From the NCBI GenBank assembly GCA_050250665.1, contig JBFWOF010000056.1, positions 1 through 39,133 of the forward strand: a stretch of DNA of 39,133 bases, given 5' to 3'. A program made the translations under genes and the position numbers. Within the stretch, counting starts at the first letter, position 1. Each line of letters begins with the position of its first letter. Source of the DNA: JADKFD01 sp050250665. Lineage in GTDB: Bacteria; Pseudomonadota; Gammaproteobacteria; Xanthomonadales; SZUA-5. The notes beneath the pieces were generated by a model. It made no database searches. It was not told the DNA's origin and saw only the letters and a program-made list of their open reading frames with translations. Shown here piece by piece: positions 25,486 through 34,445 of the stretch.

Positions 25486-26784
25486 TCAGTTGCGCAGGCG
25501 CGCCAGGATTTCGGCGCGAGCATCGCGCAGGATGGAATCCCGATCCAGGCTGCCGAGGATGTCCTCGACGACGCGCTTGGGTCCGCGTTCGCCCCAGCTC
25601 TTGCCGTTGGCCAGATAGGCCTGGGCAGCGCGTCCGGTGATGTAGGTGGAGAAATAGGCGAGTGCCCCCTGGGCGCCCGCCGTCAGCGCGGTCGACAACC
25701 CGATGCTGATGCCCTTGAGCGCGCTGGCGAGCACGTTCACACCCCAGATGGCCCCCATCAGCAGCGCGATCTGTGCCGCAATCTTCAGTACCAGTTCGCC
25801 AGCCTCGGCCTTGGTGAAGGGCAGACCGTAGACATGCCCCAGGTGCGTGACCAGCGCCACATCGAAGCCGGCTGCGGCGGCGAGATCGGTCAGCGGCACC
25901 GGGTTCAGACCCACGGCCACGCCCTTGCCCAGTGCATAGTTGCGAATCAGCTTGTCGGCGACATCGCGACGGACTTCGGTCAGGCGCTTGCCGACTTCGT
26001 CGCTCAGCCGTCCGGCAAACAAACCGGCATTGAGCGCGGCCAGGGTCTTGCCTTCGCTGGCGAGCACATCGAACACGGTCGCGCGCAGGCTGGCGACATC
26101 CGGCGGCGGTATTTCCATCGACTCGCTCTCGCTGCCGTCGGCCTCGACGCGGATCACCCGACGCGGCGCTGGCAGGGCGCTGGCGGCGATGACATGTTGC
26201 GGGCGCAACAGGCCCTGGGTGTGGGCACGCAGTCTTTCCAGCAGGGCTTCGCGCTCGGCCTTGAGGTAGCGATCGGCCTTGTTCAGCACCAGCAGCATCG
26301 GCCGGCGGGTGGCGGCGAGCTCCTTCAGGGCCTCGCCCTCACTGGCCATCAGATCGCCGTCGACGACGAAGATCACCAGATCCGAGCGTGCAGCCACGTG
26401 TCGCGCCAGACGTTCGCGCTCGGCGCCATCGATCTCATTGATGCCCGGGGTGTCGATCAGATGCACGCCGGAGTCGCCGATCCGCTGCCACTGGGCGCTT
26501 TCGCGCGCGGTGGTGGTGCCGTGCAACACGCCTACCGTGAAATGGGTCTGGCCGATAAGCGCATTCAGCAGCGCCGATTTGCCGACACTGACGCGACCGA
26601 ACACCGCCACATGCAACTCGCCCTGTTCCAGCTTGTCGATCAGGCGCTCGATTTCCGCGAACTCGGGTTCCAGCGCCCGCCGCACTTCGGCCGGCAGCGC
26701 CGGGTCGTCGATCAGCGCCCGCAGGCTGTCGACGGTCTGCGCCAGATGGCGCTGTTGCTGAGGGGAATGCACGTCGGAATTCAT
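25486..26784 (-). CDS. Era-like GTPase with C-terminal DUF697-type membrane region
   Basis: 432 aa. G-domain: G1 GRVSVGKS (63-70), G2 threonines at 90-91, G3 DTPG (111-114), G4 NKAD (168-171). A C-terminal region at about 270-400 has RNYALGKGVAVGLNPVPLTDLAAAAGFDVALVTHLGHVYG and hydrophobic helices, typical of DUF697. GTP hydrolysis is expected; the cellular role is unknown. It lies 12 bp after the YceI gene in a three-gene operon with a second GTPase of the same type. Confidence 0.9.
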   Translation of the reverse strand: MNSDVHSPQQQRHLAQTVDSLRALIDDPALPAEVRRALEPEFAEIERLIDKLEQGELHVAVFGRVSVGKSALLNALIGQTHFTVGVLHGTTTARESAQWQRIGDSGVHLIDTPGINEIDGAERERLARHVAARSDLVIFVVDGDLMASEGEALKELAATRRPMLLVLNKADRYLKAEREALLERLRAHTQGLLRPQHVIAASALPAPRRVIRVEADGSESESMEIPPPDVASLRATVFDVLASEGKTLAALNAGLFAGRLSDEVGKRLTEVRRDVADKLIRNYALGKGVAVGLNPVPLTDLAAAAGFDVALVTHLGHVYGLPFTKAEAGELVLKIAAQIALLMGAIWGVNVLASALKGISIGLSTALTAGAQGALAYFSTYITGRAAQAYLANGKSWGERGPKRVVEDILGSLDRDSILRDARAEILARLRN

Positions 26785-26796
26785 GGATGAGTACGT

Positions 26797-27399
26797 CTAG
26801 CGCTTGCGCGGGCGGCGGTTGACCGGGTTCAGGCGCTGGCCTTCCACCTCGATCCGCAGTTCGACGGCGTCGGCCAGCGTGCCCTGCAGGGCATCAAGCC
26901 CGAAGGCCGATCGGCTGAGCGTGGTGGTGGCCGAGAAGCCGGCAGTGTCTTTCAGCGTATAGGGATGGATGCCCTGGCGGTTGATGCGCACGGCCAGTGC
27001 CACCTCGCCAGTGTGGCCGCGCAGCGTCAGCTGGCCGTGGATGACGGCGTGCTCGCCGTCGATGGTCTCGAAGCGCTGGCTGACAAAGCGCGCTTGCGGA
27101 AACTCTTCGGCGGCAAACCATTTGGAGCTGAGCAAGGTGCGATTCCAGGTGGCGTCGCCCATCTCCAGCGAGGCTATGTCAATGCTGACATCGACCCGGT
27201 TGGCGGCGGCATTGTCGGGGTCGTAACTGAATTCACCCTGCCAGCGGGTGAAGCGCCCGATCGATGTCGAGAAACCCATGTGATCGGCGAAGAACAGCAG
27301 CTGCGAATGCACCGGATCAAAGCGGTAGTCGACGGCTGCCGCCGCAGCCGCACTGGTCCCGGCCAGCCACAGCATCAGCAGGGCCAGAAATCTGCTCAC
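26797..27399 (-). CDS. YceI family periplasmic protein
   Basis: 200 aa with a signal peptide at about 1-21. YDRFD-like start (DYRFDPVHSQLLFFADHMGFS), FxGxF-like WQGEFSYDP, and FPQARFVSQRFE are hallmarks of the YceI lipocalin-like fold, which binds isoprenoid or other lipids in the periplasm in characterised members. The C-terminal tail is Arg-rich (NRRPRKR). Its ATG overlaps the stop of the upstream GTPase gene by 4 bp (ATGA at 27399-27396), so it is translationally coupled. The placement between two GTPases is unusual for YceI. Confidence 0.92.
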   Translation of the reverse strand: MSRFLALLMLWLAGTSAAAAAAVDYRFDPVHSQLLFFADHMGFSTSIGRFTRWQGEFSYDPDNAAANRVDVSIDIASLEMGDATWNRTLLSSKWFAAEEFPQARFVSQRFETIDGEHAVIHGQLTLRGHTGEVALAVRINRQGIHPYTLKDTAGFSATTTLSRSAFGLDALQGTLADAVELRIEVEGQRLNPVNRRPRKR

Positions 27400-28904
27400 G
27401 ATTTCTCCTCGGTCTGTGGCGGCAGCCGGACTTCCTGGCGCACTTCCAGCGCCAGTTTCAGCATGTCCGGTGCCAACTGCAGCAATCGACTGCGGTCGGA
27501 CAGGCTGCTGTCGAACTGGGCCAGAGCCTGCTGCCGGTCAAAGCCCTGGCCACGATCCAGCGTATCGGCCACGGCTTTCCCCAGGCTGTCGAAGATCATG
27601 GCGTAGGCGACGGCATGGATCAGACCGCCACCGAGGGTGCCGAGGCCCGGAAAGGCCTTGAGCGCGTTGCCGGCGATAGCCAGGATCAGTGCCGAGGTGC
27701 CGCGCAGACGCCCGCCAGCCAGCTCGATGAAATTGTCCAGGTCGATGCTGCGCATCGGCACCTGATACAGCTGGGTGAGTTCCGACAGCAGGCGCGAGGC
27801 CAATACCCCCTGGATCACCAGATCGCTGCCCGGCGCCACGGCGGCCATGGCGCCCAGCGCCGCCTTGCGTGCGTATCCGCGCACCAGTGTGGCCGCCCGC
27901 CGACGACGCTGCTCGGACTCCATGGCTTCGAGCTTGATGTCGAGCGCGCCGAGCACGGCGTGCTGGCGGCCTTCCTCGTAGGCCTGCGGGCCACGCCGGG
28001 CAATGTCGGTCAGCGCCTGCAGCAGCGGCTCGATCTGCGGCGCGCGCGGACGCTCCCGGATGCTCGACGTGCCGTCGGCGGCGCGTATCTCGACGGTCTC
28101 CGAGCCGCCGGCGGAGATCGCCAGCGGACGCACGCCGGTGCGTTCCTGCAGACGCTGACGCAGCGCCGCGAGTTCATCGGGGCGATAACGATCGGACTTG
28201 TTCAACAGCAGCAGCACCGGCTTTTGAAACTCGCCCAGCCAGGCCAGTTCCTCGGCCTGGGTGCGGCTGAGATCGCCATCGCAGACATAGGCCACCACAT
28301 GAGCGCGCAGCGCCTCCTCGCGGGCGGCAACGGCACGGCTCTCGCCATGCCACTCGCTGGTGCCGGGCACGTCCGCCAGCATCAGCGTCGATCCTCCCGG
28401 CAGCGTGCCCTGATAGTGGCGCACGCTGCGCGTGGTGCCGGCGAGCACGTCGACACGGGCCTCGCTGCCGGGCACCAGCGCCCGGATCAGCGAGCTCTTG
28501 CCGGCGCTGACGTCGCCGAACAGGGCGACGAAGACCTGGTCCAGTGCCGCCCGCTGATCCAGTTCCACCAACTCGGCCTTGAGTGTGTCTGCATGCTCCT
28601 GCAGCGTCGGGCTGGCGATGCGGGCCTCGATCGACGGCCGGTCGATGGATCTGGATACCGCTGCCGGCGCCTTGCGCCGGGGATGCAGCAGTCGCCACAG
28701 CAACCAGCCCGTGACCAGCACCAGCGCTGAGACAAAGCCGCCGGTGAGCACTCCTAACCACAAAGGCAGTCGCTGCAGCCGTTCAATGATCGACAATGCG
28801 GCGTCGGTGGCGTAGATCGCTGACAGGATCAGTCCAAGAGCGCTGGCGACGACGATCGCGGCCAGCAACAGGCGGATGCGCAGGCTACGGGGGGCTGCGG
28901 ACAT
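27396..28904 (-). CDS. Membrane-anchored GTPase with DUF697-type C-terminus
   Basis: 502 aa. Two membrane helices near the N-terminus (about 11-32 and 48-70), then a G-domain: G1 GDVSAGKS (130-137), G2 around GTT (156-158), G3 DVPG (178-181), G4 NKSD (235-238). C-terminal hydrophobic DUF697-like region from about 345 (KAALGAMAAVAPGSDLVIQG). The G3 motif is DVPG rather than DTPG. The start at 28904 (MSAAPRSLRIRLL) places the first helix correctly. First gene of the GTPase-YceI-GTPase operon; the start codon shares the CATG at 28902-28905 with the divergent sensor gene. Confidence 0.88.
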   Translation of the reverse strand: MSAAPRSLRIRLLLAAIVVASALGLILSAIYATDAALSIIERLQRLPLWLGVLTGGFVSALVLVTGWLLWRLLHPRRKAPAAVSRSIDRPSIEARIASPTLQEHADTLKAELVELDQRAALDQVFVALFGDVSAGKSSLIRALVPGSEARVDVLAGTTRSVRHYQGTLPGGSTLMLADVPGTSEWHGESRAVAAREEALRAHVVAYVCDGDLSRTQAEELAWLGEFQKPVLLLLNKSDRYRPDELAALRQRLQERTGVRPLAISAGGSETVEIRAADGTSSIRERPRAPQIEPLLQALTDIARRGPQAYEEGRQHAVLGALDIKLEAMESEQRRRRAATLVRGYARKAALGAMAAVAPGSDLVIQGVLASRLLSELTQLYQVPMRSIDLDNFIELAGGRLRGTSALILAIAGNALKAFPGLGTLGGGLIHAVAYAMIFDSLGKAVADTLDRGQGFDRQQALAQFDSSLSDRSRLLQLAPDMLKLALEVRQEVRLPPQTEEKS

Positions 28905-31900
28905 GGCGCGTGCGGAATCTGGCGGTGGTGGTTGGCCCATGGGACTGATGTTCGTCGTCCAGGCCTGCCTATTGCAAGCCGCAGCGGCCGGGCCGCTCAT
29001 CTCCGATCCAGTATTCCGGGTGATCGGCACCGAGGAGGGACTGCCCTCGCAACAGATCCAGGCGCTGGCCGAGGATGCCGAGGGCCGTATCTGGATCGGC
29101 ACCGCCAACGGTCTGGTGCGCTTTGACGGCCACGCCATCCGCAACTATCCGGCGCGCCTGGAGCGCGCCAATGCCCTGGCCTCGATCTCGGTGGAGGCGA
29201 TGACCATCGACGGTCGGCAGCAGCTGTGGGTCACGACCCAGGGCGGTCAGCTCGCGCGCTGGCGCCCCGAGAGTGATGATTTTCTCCGTTTCGACCTGGT
29301 GGCGATGCTGCAGGCCGAACAGCTGGAAGCCTGGGCGCTGGCCGCTGACGACCAGCGCCTGTGGGTGGGCACCTATGGGTCCGGCTTGCTGGAACTGGAT
29401 CTGGACGGCAGGGTGGTGGCGCAACATCCCATACCGGCGGCCCTGGGAGGCGGCCATATCCTCGATCTGTCGCTCGATCGGAGCGGCACGCTGTGGCTGG
29501 GTACGCTGGATAAACGCCTGCTCCGCTTCGACCCAGACCGCGTCGGATTTAGCGCGCCCGATGCTGACTTCGCTCCGGATTCGCTGCCCGTATTCGCCAT
29601 TGCCCAGCGTCAAGGTCGACCCTGGTTCAGCACCTCGGATGGCCGTCTGTGCACCATCGAAGGCTCCCAGCCGCCTCACTGTCAGGAACTCTCGCAACTG
29701 GCCTTGCCGGGTCGGGCCAGACTGCTGCTGGCCGATGCCCGCGGCGACTGGATCGGCGGGCGCGGCGAGATGCTGCGCGTGCTGGATGGCATCGAGCAAA
29801 GGCTGAGCTATACCCCGGGCAGCCGTGGCGGCATACCGGCCGAGGGCATGCGCACCGCCTTGATCGATCACAGTGGCGGATTGTGGTTCGGCACCAGCGG
29901 TGGTGGACTGCTACACCTGCCGAACTCGGCCGATCGCTTCGCGGTATGGCAGCCGGATCCACTGGCCCGCAGCGGGCTGTTGAACGGTCGGGTGCGCGGC
30001 ATTGCCCGTGATGCCGATGGCCTGGTGTGGATTGGCACCCTCGGCGCCGGTCTGCATCGTCTGACGCCGGCGACCGGCCGCATTCAGGCGGTGCCCTTGC
30101 CCGGCACCGGGCAATGGCGGGTCTGGGCGGTACTCGCCTGCGGTCGCGAACTCTGGGTGGGACATCAGGGCGGCTTGCTCCGGCTGCAGCCTCAAGCCGA
30201 TGGCGGTCTGCGCCACTTGCAGCAATGGTCGGCCGACGACCTGGTCGACGGCAATGTCGATCTGCTCTACCAGCACCACGACGGTCGCATCTGGGCCACG
30301 TCCATGGGCGCCGGGCTGAACGCGATCGATCCGCGCACCGGCGAAGTCGAACGGCATGTATTCGGCGAGAACGGTCTGGTCGGTACCGAAGTCCAGCAAC
30401 TGCGCGAGGGGCTGGATGGTCAGCTGTGGGTCGCCACCGATCGGGCCCTGCTGCGGCTGGACTCCGGCTGTCGCTGCTGGCAGACATTGCTGCCTTCGGT
30501 CCGGGTGGATGCTTTCAGCGCCGATGGCAGCGGCGGCATGTATGCCTTCGTCGACGGCAATCTGGTGCACTATCTGTGGCGCAGCGGTCTCTATCGCGAC
30601 GCCCGACGCGCGCCGCGAGCCTTCGCCGAATTTCAGACTCTGGGCGGCATGTGGCTGCAGCAGGGCGCGCTGTGGATGGCCGGGCCGCAGGGTCTGTTCC
30701 GCTATTTCCCCGAGCAGGATCGTCTGGAGAGTTTTGACGGTCGTGACGGTCTGCCGACGCGGGAATTCAGCGATCGCCCTTTTCTGGCAGAACCCGATGG
30801 CCGCTTGTGGATAGGCGGCGAGGCTGGCTTGATCAGCGTCGATACCGCCATGGTGTCGGCTCCGGCGATGCCGGCGCGGCTGCGTTTCGAGCAGATCCGC
30901 GTGGATGGCCCCGACGGTATGCGCGAGCTGAAGCCGCATGGGCGCGCGGAGCTGCAGCCGGAGGAGCGTGAACTGTTGTTGTCGGTGCGCCTGAATACGC
31001 TGGCGCGCACCCATGCCCAGCGTTTCAGTTTCCGACTTGTCGGCTGGGACGAAGACTGGACCGAAGCGACCAGCCTGCCCGAGCGCCGCTTCGGAGCCCT
31101 GTCTGATGGCGACTACACCCTGCAGATTCGCGCCTGGGACGGCGATGGCCGGGCCGCTGCCAATACCCTGGAATGGGCGTTCACGGTGCTGCCGCCCTGG
31201 TGGCGCAGCGCCTGGGCGCTGGCTGCCTATGCGTTGCTGCTGGTGTTGTCGGTGGCCGCGATCGAACGCTGGCGGCAATTGCGTCGGCGCAGCGCCGAGA
31301 GGTGGCGCGAGACCCGGCGTCAGGCCGAATGGGCCGCGCAGCTGGCGACCGAGCGTACCGCCCTGGTGGCCGAACTCAGTCATGAGATCCGCAATCCGCT
31401 GAACGGCGTGCTCGGCATGGGTCGTTTGCTGGGTGAACAGCCTCTGCCGCAAACCGGGCAACGCTACCTGCAGCTGCTCAATGACGCCGGTCGGCAGCTG
31501 CTGCATCTGCTCGATGACATGCTCGACTGGAGCCGGCTCGAGGCCGGGGCCGCGCCATTGCCCTTGAAGGTGGTGAAGCTCACGGAACTGCTGGATGCGA
31601 CCCTTGCCCGCTACTCGCAGCAGGCGGCCGAACGCGGGCTCTGGTTCCGCGTTGCCATCGATCCGACCTGGCGGGTGCGGGTTGATCCGCCGCGCTTGCT
31701 GCAGATCATCGAGAATCTGCTCAGCAACGCCATCAAGTTCACCCTCCGCGGTGGGGTCGACATCGGTGCCGCGGTCGCCGGCAATCAGCTATGGATACGG
31801 GTGCGCGACTCCGGCCCGGGCATGAGTGCGGAACAGGCCGCCAGGCTGTTCCGCCCTTTTGAGCGCGTCGGTGATCAGCGCGCGGCGCCGGGAACCGGCC

Positions 31901-32439
31901 TGGGCCTGGCCATCAGCCGCAGCCTGGCGGAGCGCATGGGCGGCAGTCTCACGGTCGAATCCACGCCGGGGCTGGGCAGTGTCTTCATCCTCAGTCTGAT
32001 GCTTGCGACCGAAGCGGGCTCTGCCATCGACATGCCGAGCGCCACGATGGATGGCTCGGCGACATCGCCCCTTTCCGGGCAGGCCGTGCTGGTGGTGGAC
32101 GATGATCCGGTCGCGCGCGAACTGCTGCTACGGGAACTGGGTGCGCTCGGGGCGCGAGTGCATCTGGCTGCCGATGCGCTCAGCGCCTTGATCGTCGCTC
32201 AGCAGCAAGCGCTTTCGCTGGCATTGATCGATTGGGATCTGCCGGGCATGAGCGGGGTAGAACTGGCACAGACGCTGCAATTGCAACAGCCGCAGCTACT
32301 GTTGATCGCTGTGACCGGGCGCGGCACGCCGGAGGATCTGGCCCGGAGCGTGGAGGTCGGTTTTCGCGCGCATCTGCTCAAGCCGGTGCGGCCGGAACTG
32401 CTGGTGGCTACGCTGCTAGAGGCGCTGGAGCTGCGGTGA
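28903..32439 (+). CDS. Hybrid sensor histidine kinase with two-component propeller, Y_Y_Y domain and receiver
   Basis: About 1178 aa. Signal peptide or anchor (MGLMFVVQACLLQAAAAG region), periplasmic Reg_prop-type repeats of the form DxxGRIWIGTxxGL (about 35-640), a Y_Y_Y domain (about 670-760), a membrane helix (about 770-790, WALAAYALLLVLSVAAIERW), HisKA with H827 in LSHEIRNPLNGVLGMGRLL, HATPase_c with RDSGPGMSAEQA and GTGLGLAIS, and a C-terminal receiver with DDDPVARE and D1110 in LIDWDLPGMSG. There is no DNA-binding output domain, so phosphate must pass to another protein. Starts at 28876, 28903 or 28939 are possible and none has a strong ribosome binding site. Confidence 0.92.
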   Translation: MARAESGGGGWPMGLMFVVQACLLQAAAAGPLISDPVFRVIGTEEGLPSQQIQALAEDAEGRIWIGTANGLVRFDGHAIRNYPARLERANALASISVEAMTIDGRQQLWVTTQGGQLARWRPESDDFLRFDLVAMLQAEQLEAWALAADDQRLWVGTYGSGLLELDLDGRVVAQHPIPAALGGGHILDLSLDRSGTLWLGTLDKRLLRFDPDRVGFSAPDADFAPDSLPVFAIAQRQGRPWFSTSDGRLCTIEGSQPPHCQELSQLALPGRARLLLADARGDWIGGRGEMLRVLDGIEQRLSYTPGSRGGIPAEGMRTALIDHSGGLWFGTSGGGLLHLPNSADRFAVWQPDPLARSGLLNGRVRGIARDADGLVWIGTLGAGLHRLTPATGRIQAVPLPGTGQWRVWAVLACGRELWVGHQGGLLRLQPQADGGLRHLQQWSADDLVDGNVDLLYQHHDGRIWATSMGAGLNAIDPRTGEVERHVFGENGLVGTEVQQLREGLDGQLWVATDRALLRLDSGCRCWQTLLPSVRVDAFSADGSGGMYAFVDGNLVHYLWRSGLYRDARRAPRAFAEFQTLGGMWLQQGALWMAGPQGLFRYFPEQDRLESFDGRDGLPTREFSDRPFLAEPDGRLWIGGEAGLISVDTAMVSAPAMPARLRFEQIRVDGPDGMRELKPHGRAELQPEERELLLSVRLNTLARTHAQRFSFRLVGWDEDWTEATSLPERRFGALSDGDYTLQIRAWDGDGRAAANTLEWAFTVLPPWWRSAWALAAYALLLVLSVAAIERWRQLRRRSAERWRETRRQAEWAAQLATERTALVAELSHEIRNPLNGVLGMGRLLGEQPLPQTGQRYLQLLNDAGRQLLHLLDDMLDWSRLEAGAAPLPLKVVKLTELLDATLARYSQQAAERGLWFRVAIDPTWRVRVDPPRLLQIIENLLSNAIKFTLRGGVDIGAAVAGNQLWIRVRDSGPGMSAEQAARLFRPFERVGDQRAAPGTGLGLAISRSLAERMGGSLTVESTPGLGSVFILSLMLATEAGSAIDMPSATMDGSATSPLSGQAVLVVDDDPVARELLLRELGALGARVHLAADALSALIVAQQQALSLALIDWDLPGMSGVELAQTLQLQQPQLLLIAVTGRGTPEDLARSVEVGFRAHLLKPVRPELLVATLLEALELR

Positions 32440-32476
32440 AGGCGCAGCAGCGCTGCACTGACCTGAGTGCCAGGAT

Positions 32477-33217
32477 TCAGCCCTTCAACAACTGTTTGGC
32501 GCGGTTGATCCACTCACGCTGGGCCTTGCGGTAGAAGGCCGGTGCCAACTTGCTGCGTGACAGTACCGTTTCCAGCACGGTACGCGCATCGCCCTCCATG
32601 CCCAGCTTGCGCAGCAACTCGGCCTTGCGCACGCGAGCCTCCTCGCCGGGATAGGAGTCGGACAAGACTTCGTATTCCGCCAGGGCCTCCTGATCGCGTC
32701 CCAGCTGCTGCAGCGTGCGCGCGTAGAGCAGGTGACCGTCGGGAGATTTGTAATCCGGATTGGCCCGGATCAGGGTGTTCAGCGTTTCGTGCGTCTCTTG
32801 CGCCTTGTCCTGGGCAAACTGGGCTTGTGCCAGCGCCAGCAGGATATCCGGGTCTTCGGCGTGCATGCCCCGCAGACACTCGCGAAACACGCCCTCGGCC
32901 TCCGCCGGCTCGCCAAGCTCCAGGAATTCGGCCCCCAGGCGCATGCGGTTCTGCACGGTGTCGGCGCGCGCCAACTCCTCGCGCAACCGCCGCAGATCGC
33001 GCTCCGGGTTGATGGTCTTGGCGAGTCCCTTGGCTGCCTGCCGCGCCCGCGGATCGTTCTGCAGATCCGGCAGCATCTGCGTCAGTGCGTAGACGGCCAC
33101 GCCAACGAAGGAGCCGAAGATGATGATCCAGACCCACCAGTAGGGCCGTCCGGTGCGCAGCACATGCACCACGCAGATGATCTGCAGGAGGATCGACAGG
33201 CCGAAGGCTACAGACAT
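32477..33217 (-). CDS. Membrane-anchored tetratricopeptide repeat protein
   Basis: 246 aa. Two N-terminal membrane helices (about 4-20 and 28-48, PYWWVWIIIFGSFVGVAVYAL, similar to phospholipase-D-nuclease N-terminal segments), then TPR-like helices at about 85-230. No catalytic motif. It probably scaffolds a membrane-associated complex; the partner is unknown. It converges on the hybrid sensor gene with a 37-bp gap, and no clear terminator lies between them. Confidence 0.85.
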   Translation of the reverse strand: MSVAFGLSILLQIICVVHVLRTGRPYWWVWIIIFGSFVGVAVYALTQMLPDLQNDPRARQAAKGLAKTINPERDLRRLREELARADTVQNRMRLGAEFLELGEPAEAEGVFRECLRGMHAEDPDILLALAQAQFAQDKAQETHETLNTLIRANPDYKSPDGHLLYARTLQQLGRDQEALAEYEVLSDSYPGEEARVRKAELLRKLGMEGDARTVLETVLSRSKLAPAFYRKAQREWINRAKQLLKG

Positions 33218-33413
33218 GGGCGTCGCTGGTACTTCAGACGGGCTGGGGGCGCAAGCATCGCCGATTCCGGCGCAGCCGTGAACCTCTGAGCGGAATTACG
33301 CTTCAGGTGCAGAAGCCGTGACGAGGGAATGACATGGGCCACCACTTGCATATCCCGCGCTCAGGCCGGACACTGACGGGACGAATGCGAGCCGTGACGG
33401 GGGATCGGAGAGC

Positions 33414-34442
33414 ATGCTCGAACGCCTGAAAGGCGATTTTGACCTGGCCATCATCACCTTCTTCGGTGGCTATTCGGCGTTGGGCATCGCCCCTTTCGCC
33501 GTGTACCGATTTATGGCCGGTGAATATTTGCTGGGCACCGTGGATGCTCTCATCGTGGCCTCGATACTCGGCAACATGGCCTATGCCTGGATGAGTGGCA
33601 ACATGCGCCGCGCCGGGTTGCTGATGGCCTGTTTCAATACGTTGGGTTGCGCGGCAATCACCTTGATGTTCGGCCACCATGGCCTGTTCTGGGTGTTCGT
33701 GGTGGTGGTCACCAATTTCTTTCTGGCGACGCGGCGGTTCGCGGTGGCACTCAATGCCGTCCTGGTATTTGCCGTCGCCCTGCATCCCACGGCGTTTGAC
33801 TTGCAGCTTGAACAGGTTTCCTTCCTGGTGACTATCACGCTGGTTGGCGTATGCACTTTTCTGTTCGCCAAGCGCACCGCCACGCAGCGCGAACAGCTGG
33901 AGGTCCTGGCCTCGCGTGACCCGCTGACCAATGCCGGCAACCGCAGGTTGATGGAGGTGGAGCTCACCCGCGCCGCGCGCCAGTTTGCCCGCGACGGGCA
34001 GGAATGTTCACTGGCCCTGTTCGACCTCGACCATTTCAAGCGGGTCAACGACGAGCATGGTCACGAGGCCGGTGATCAGGTGCTGGCCGAGTTTGCCCAG
34101 CTGATCCTGCGCGGCACGCGCAAGCACGATCGTCTCTATCGCTATGGCGGCGAGGAATTCGTTCTGCTGATGCCCGGTACCGACAGCCGCGGGGCAGAAC
34201 AGCTGCTGTTTCAGTTGCAGGACACGATTCGAACCAGCTTGCGCAGTCCGGGCGGCGGTGTGCGGGTATCCGCCGGCGTGGCCAGCCTGCGGGCGGGAGA
34301 GGATTGGTCGCGCTGGCTGGCACGAGCCGATGCGGCGCTGTATGCCGCCAAGCATGGCGGTCGCGATCAGGTCGTGGTCGACGAGCGCGAGAGCGCCGAC
34401 AGCGCACCACCGAGCATGGAGCGCCGACGCACAGGCCCGTAA
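33414..34442 (+). CDS. Membrane diguanylate cyclase (GGDEF) with intact I-site
   Basis: 342 aa. About six membrane helices in residues 10-153, then a GGDEF domain at about 160-325. DLDHFKRVNDEHGHEAGD binds Mg/GTP, and the active loop is RYGGEEF (GGEEF at 245-249). RKHD at 236-239 sits at the exact distance of the PleD-type RxxD inhibitory site, so product inhibition by c-di-GMP is predicted. The sensed signal, probably through the helices, is unknown. GGAGAG precedes the ATG. It converges on the NDH-2 gene with only a 3-bp gap. Confidence 0.93.
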   Translation: MLERLKGDFDLAIITFFGGYSALGIAPFAVYRFMAGEYLLGTVDALIVASILGNMAYAWMSGNMRRAGLLMACFNTLGCAAITLMFGHHGLFWVFVVVVTNFFLATRRFAVALNAVLVFAVALHPTAFDLQLEQVSFLVTITLVGVCTFLFAKRTATQREQLEVLASRDPLTNAGNRRLMEVELTRAARQFARDGQECSLALFDLDHFKRVNDEHGHEAGDQVLAEFAQLILRGTRKHDRLYRYGGEEFVLLMPGTDSRGAEQLLFQLQDTIRTSLRSPGGGVRVSAGVASLRAGEDWSRWLARADAALYAAKHGGRDQVVVDERESADSAPPSMERRRTGP

Positions 34443-34445
34443 AAC

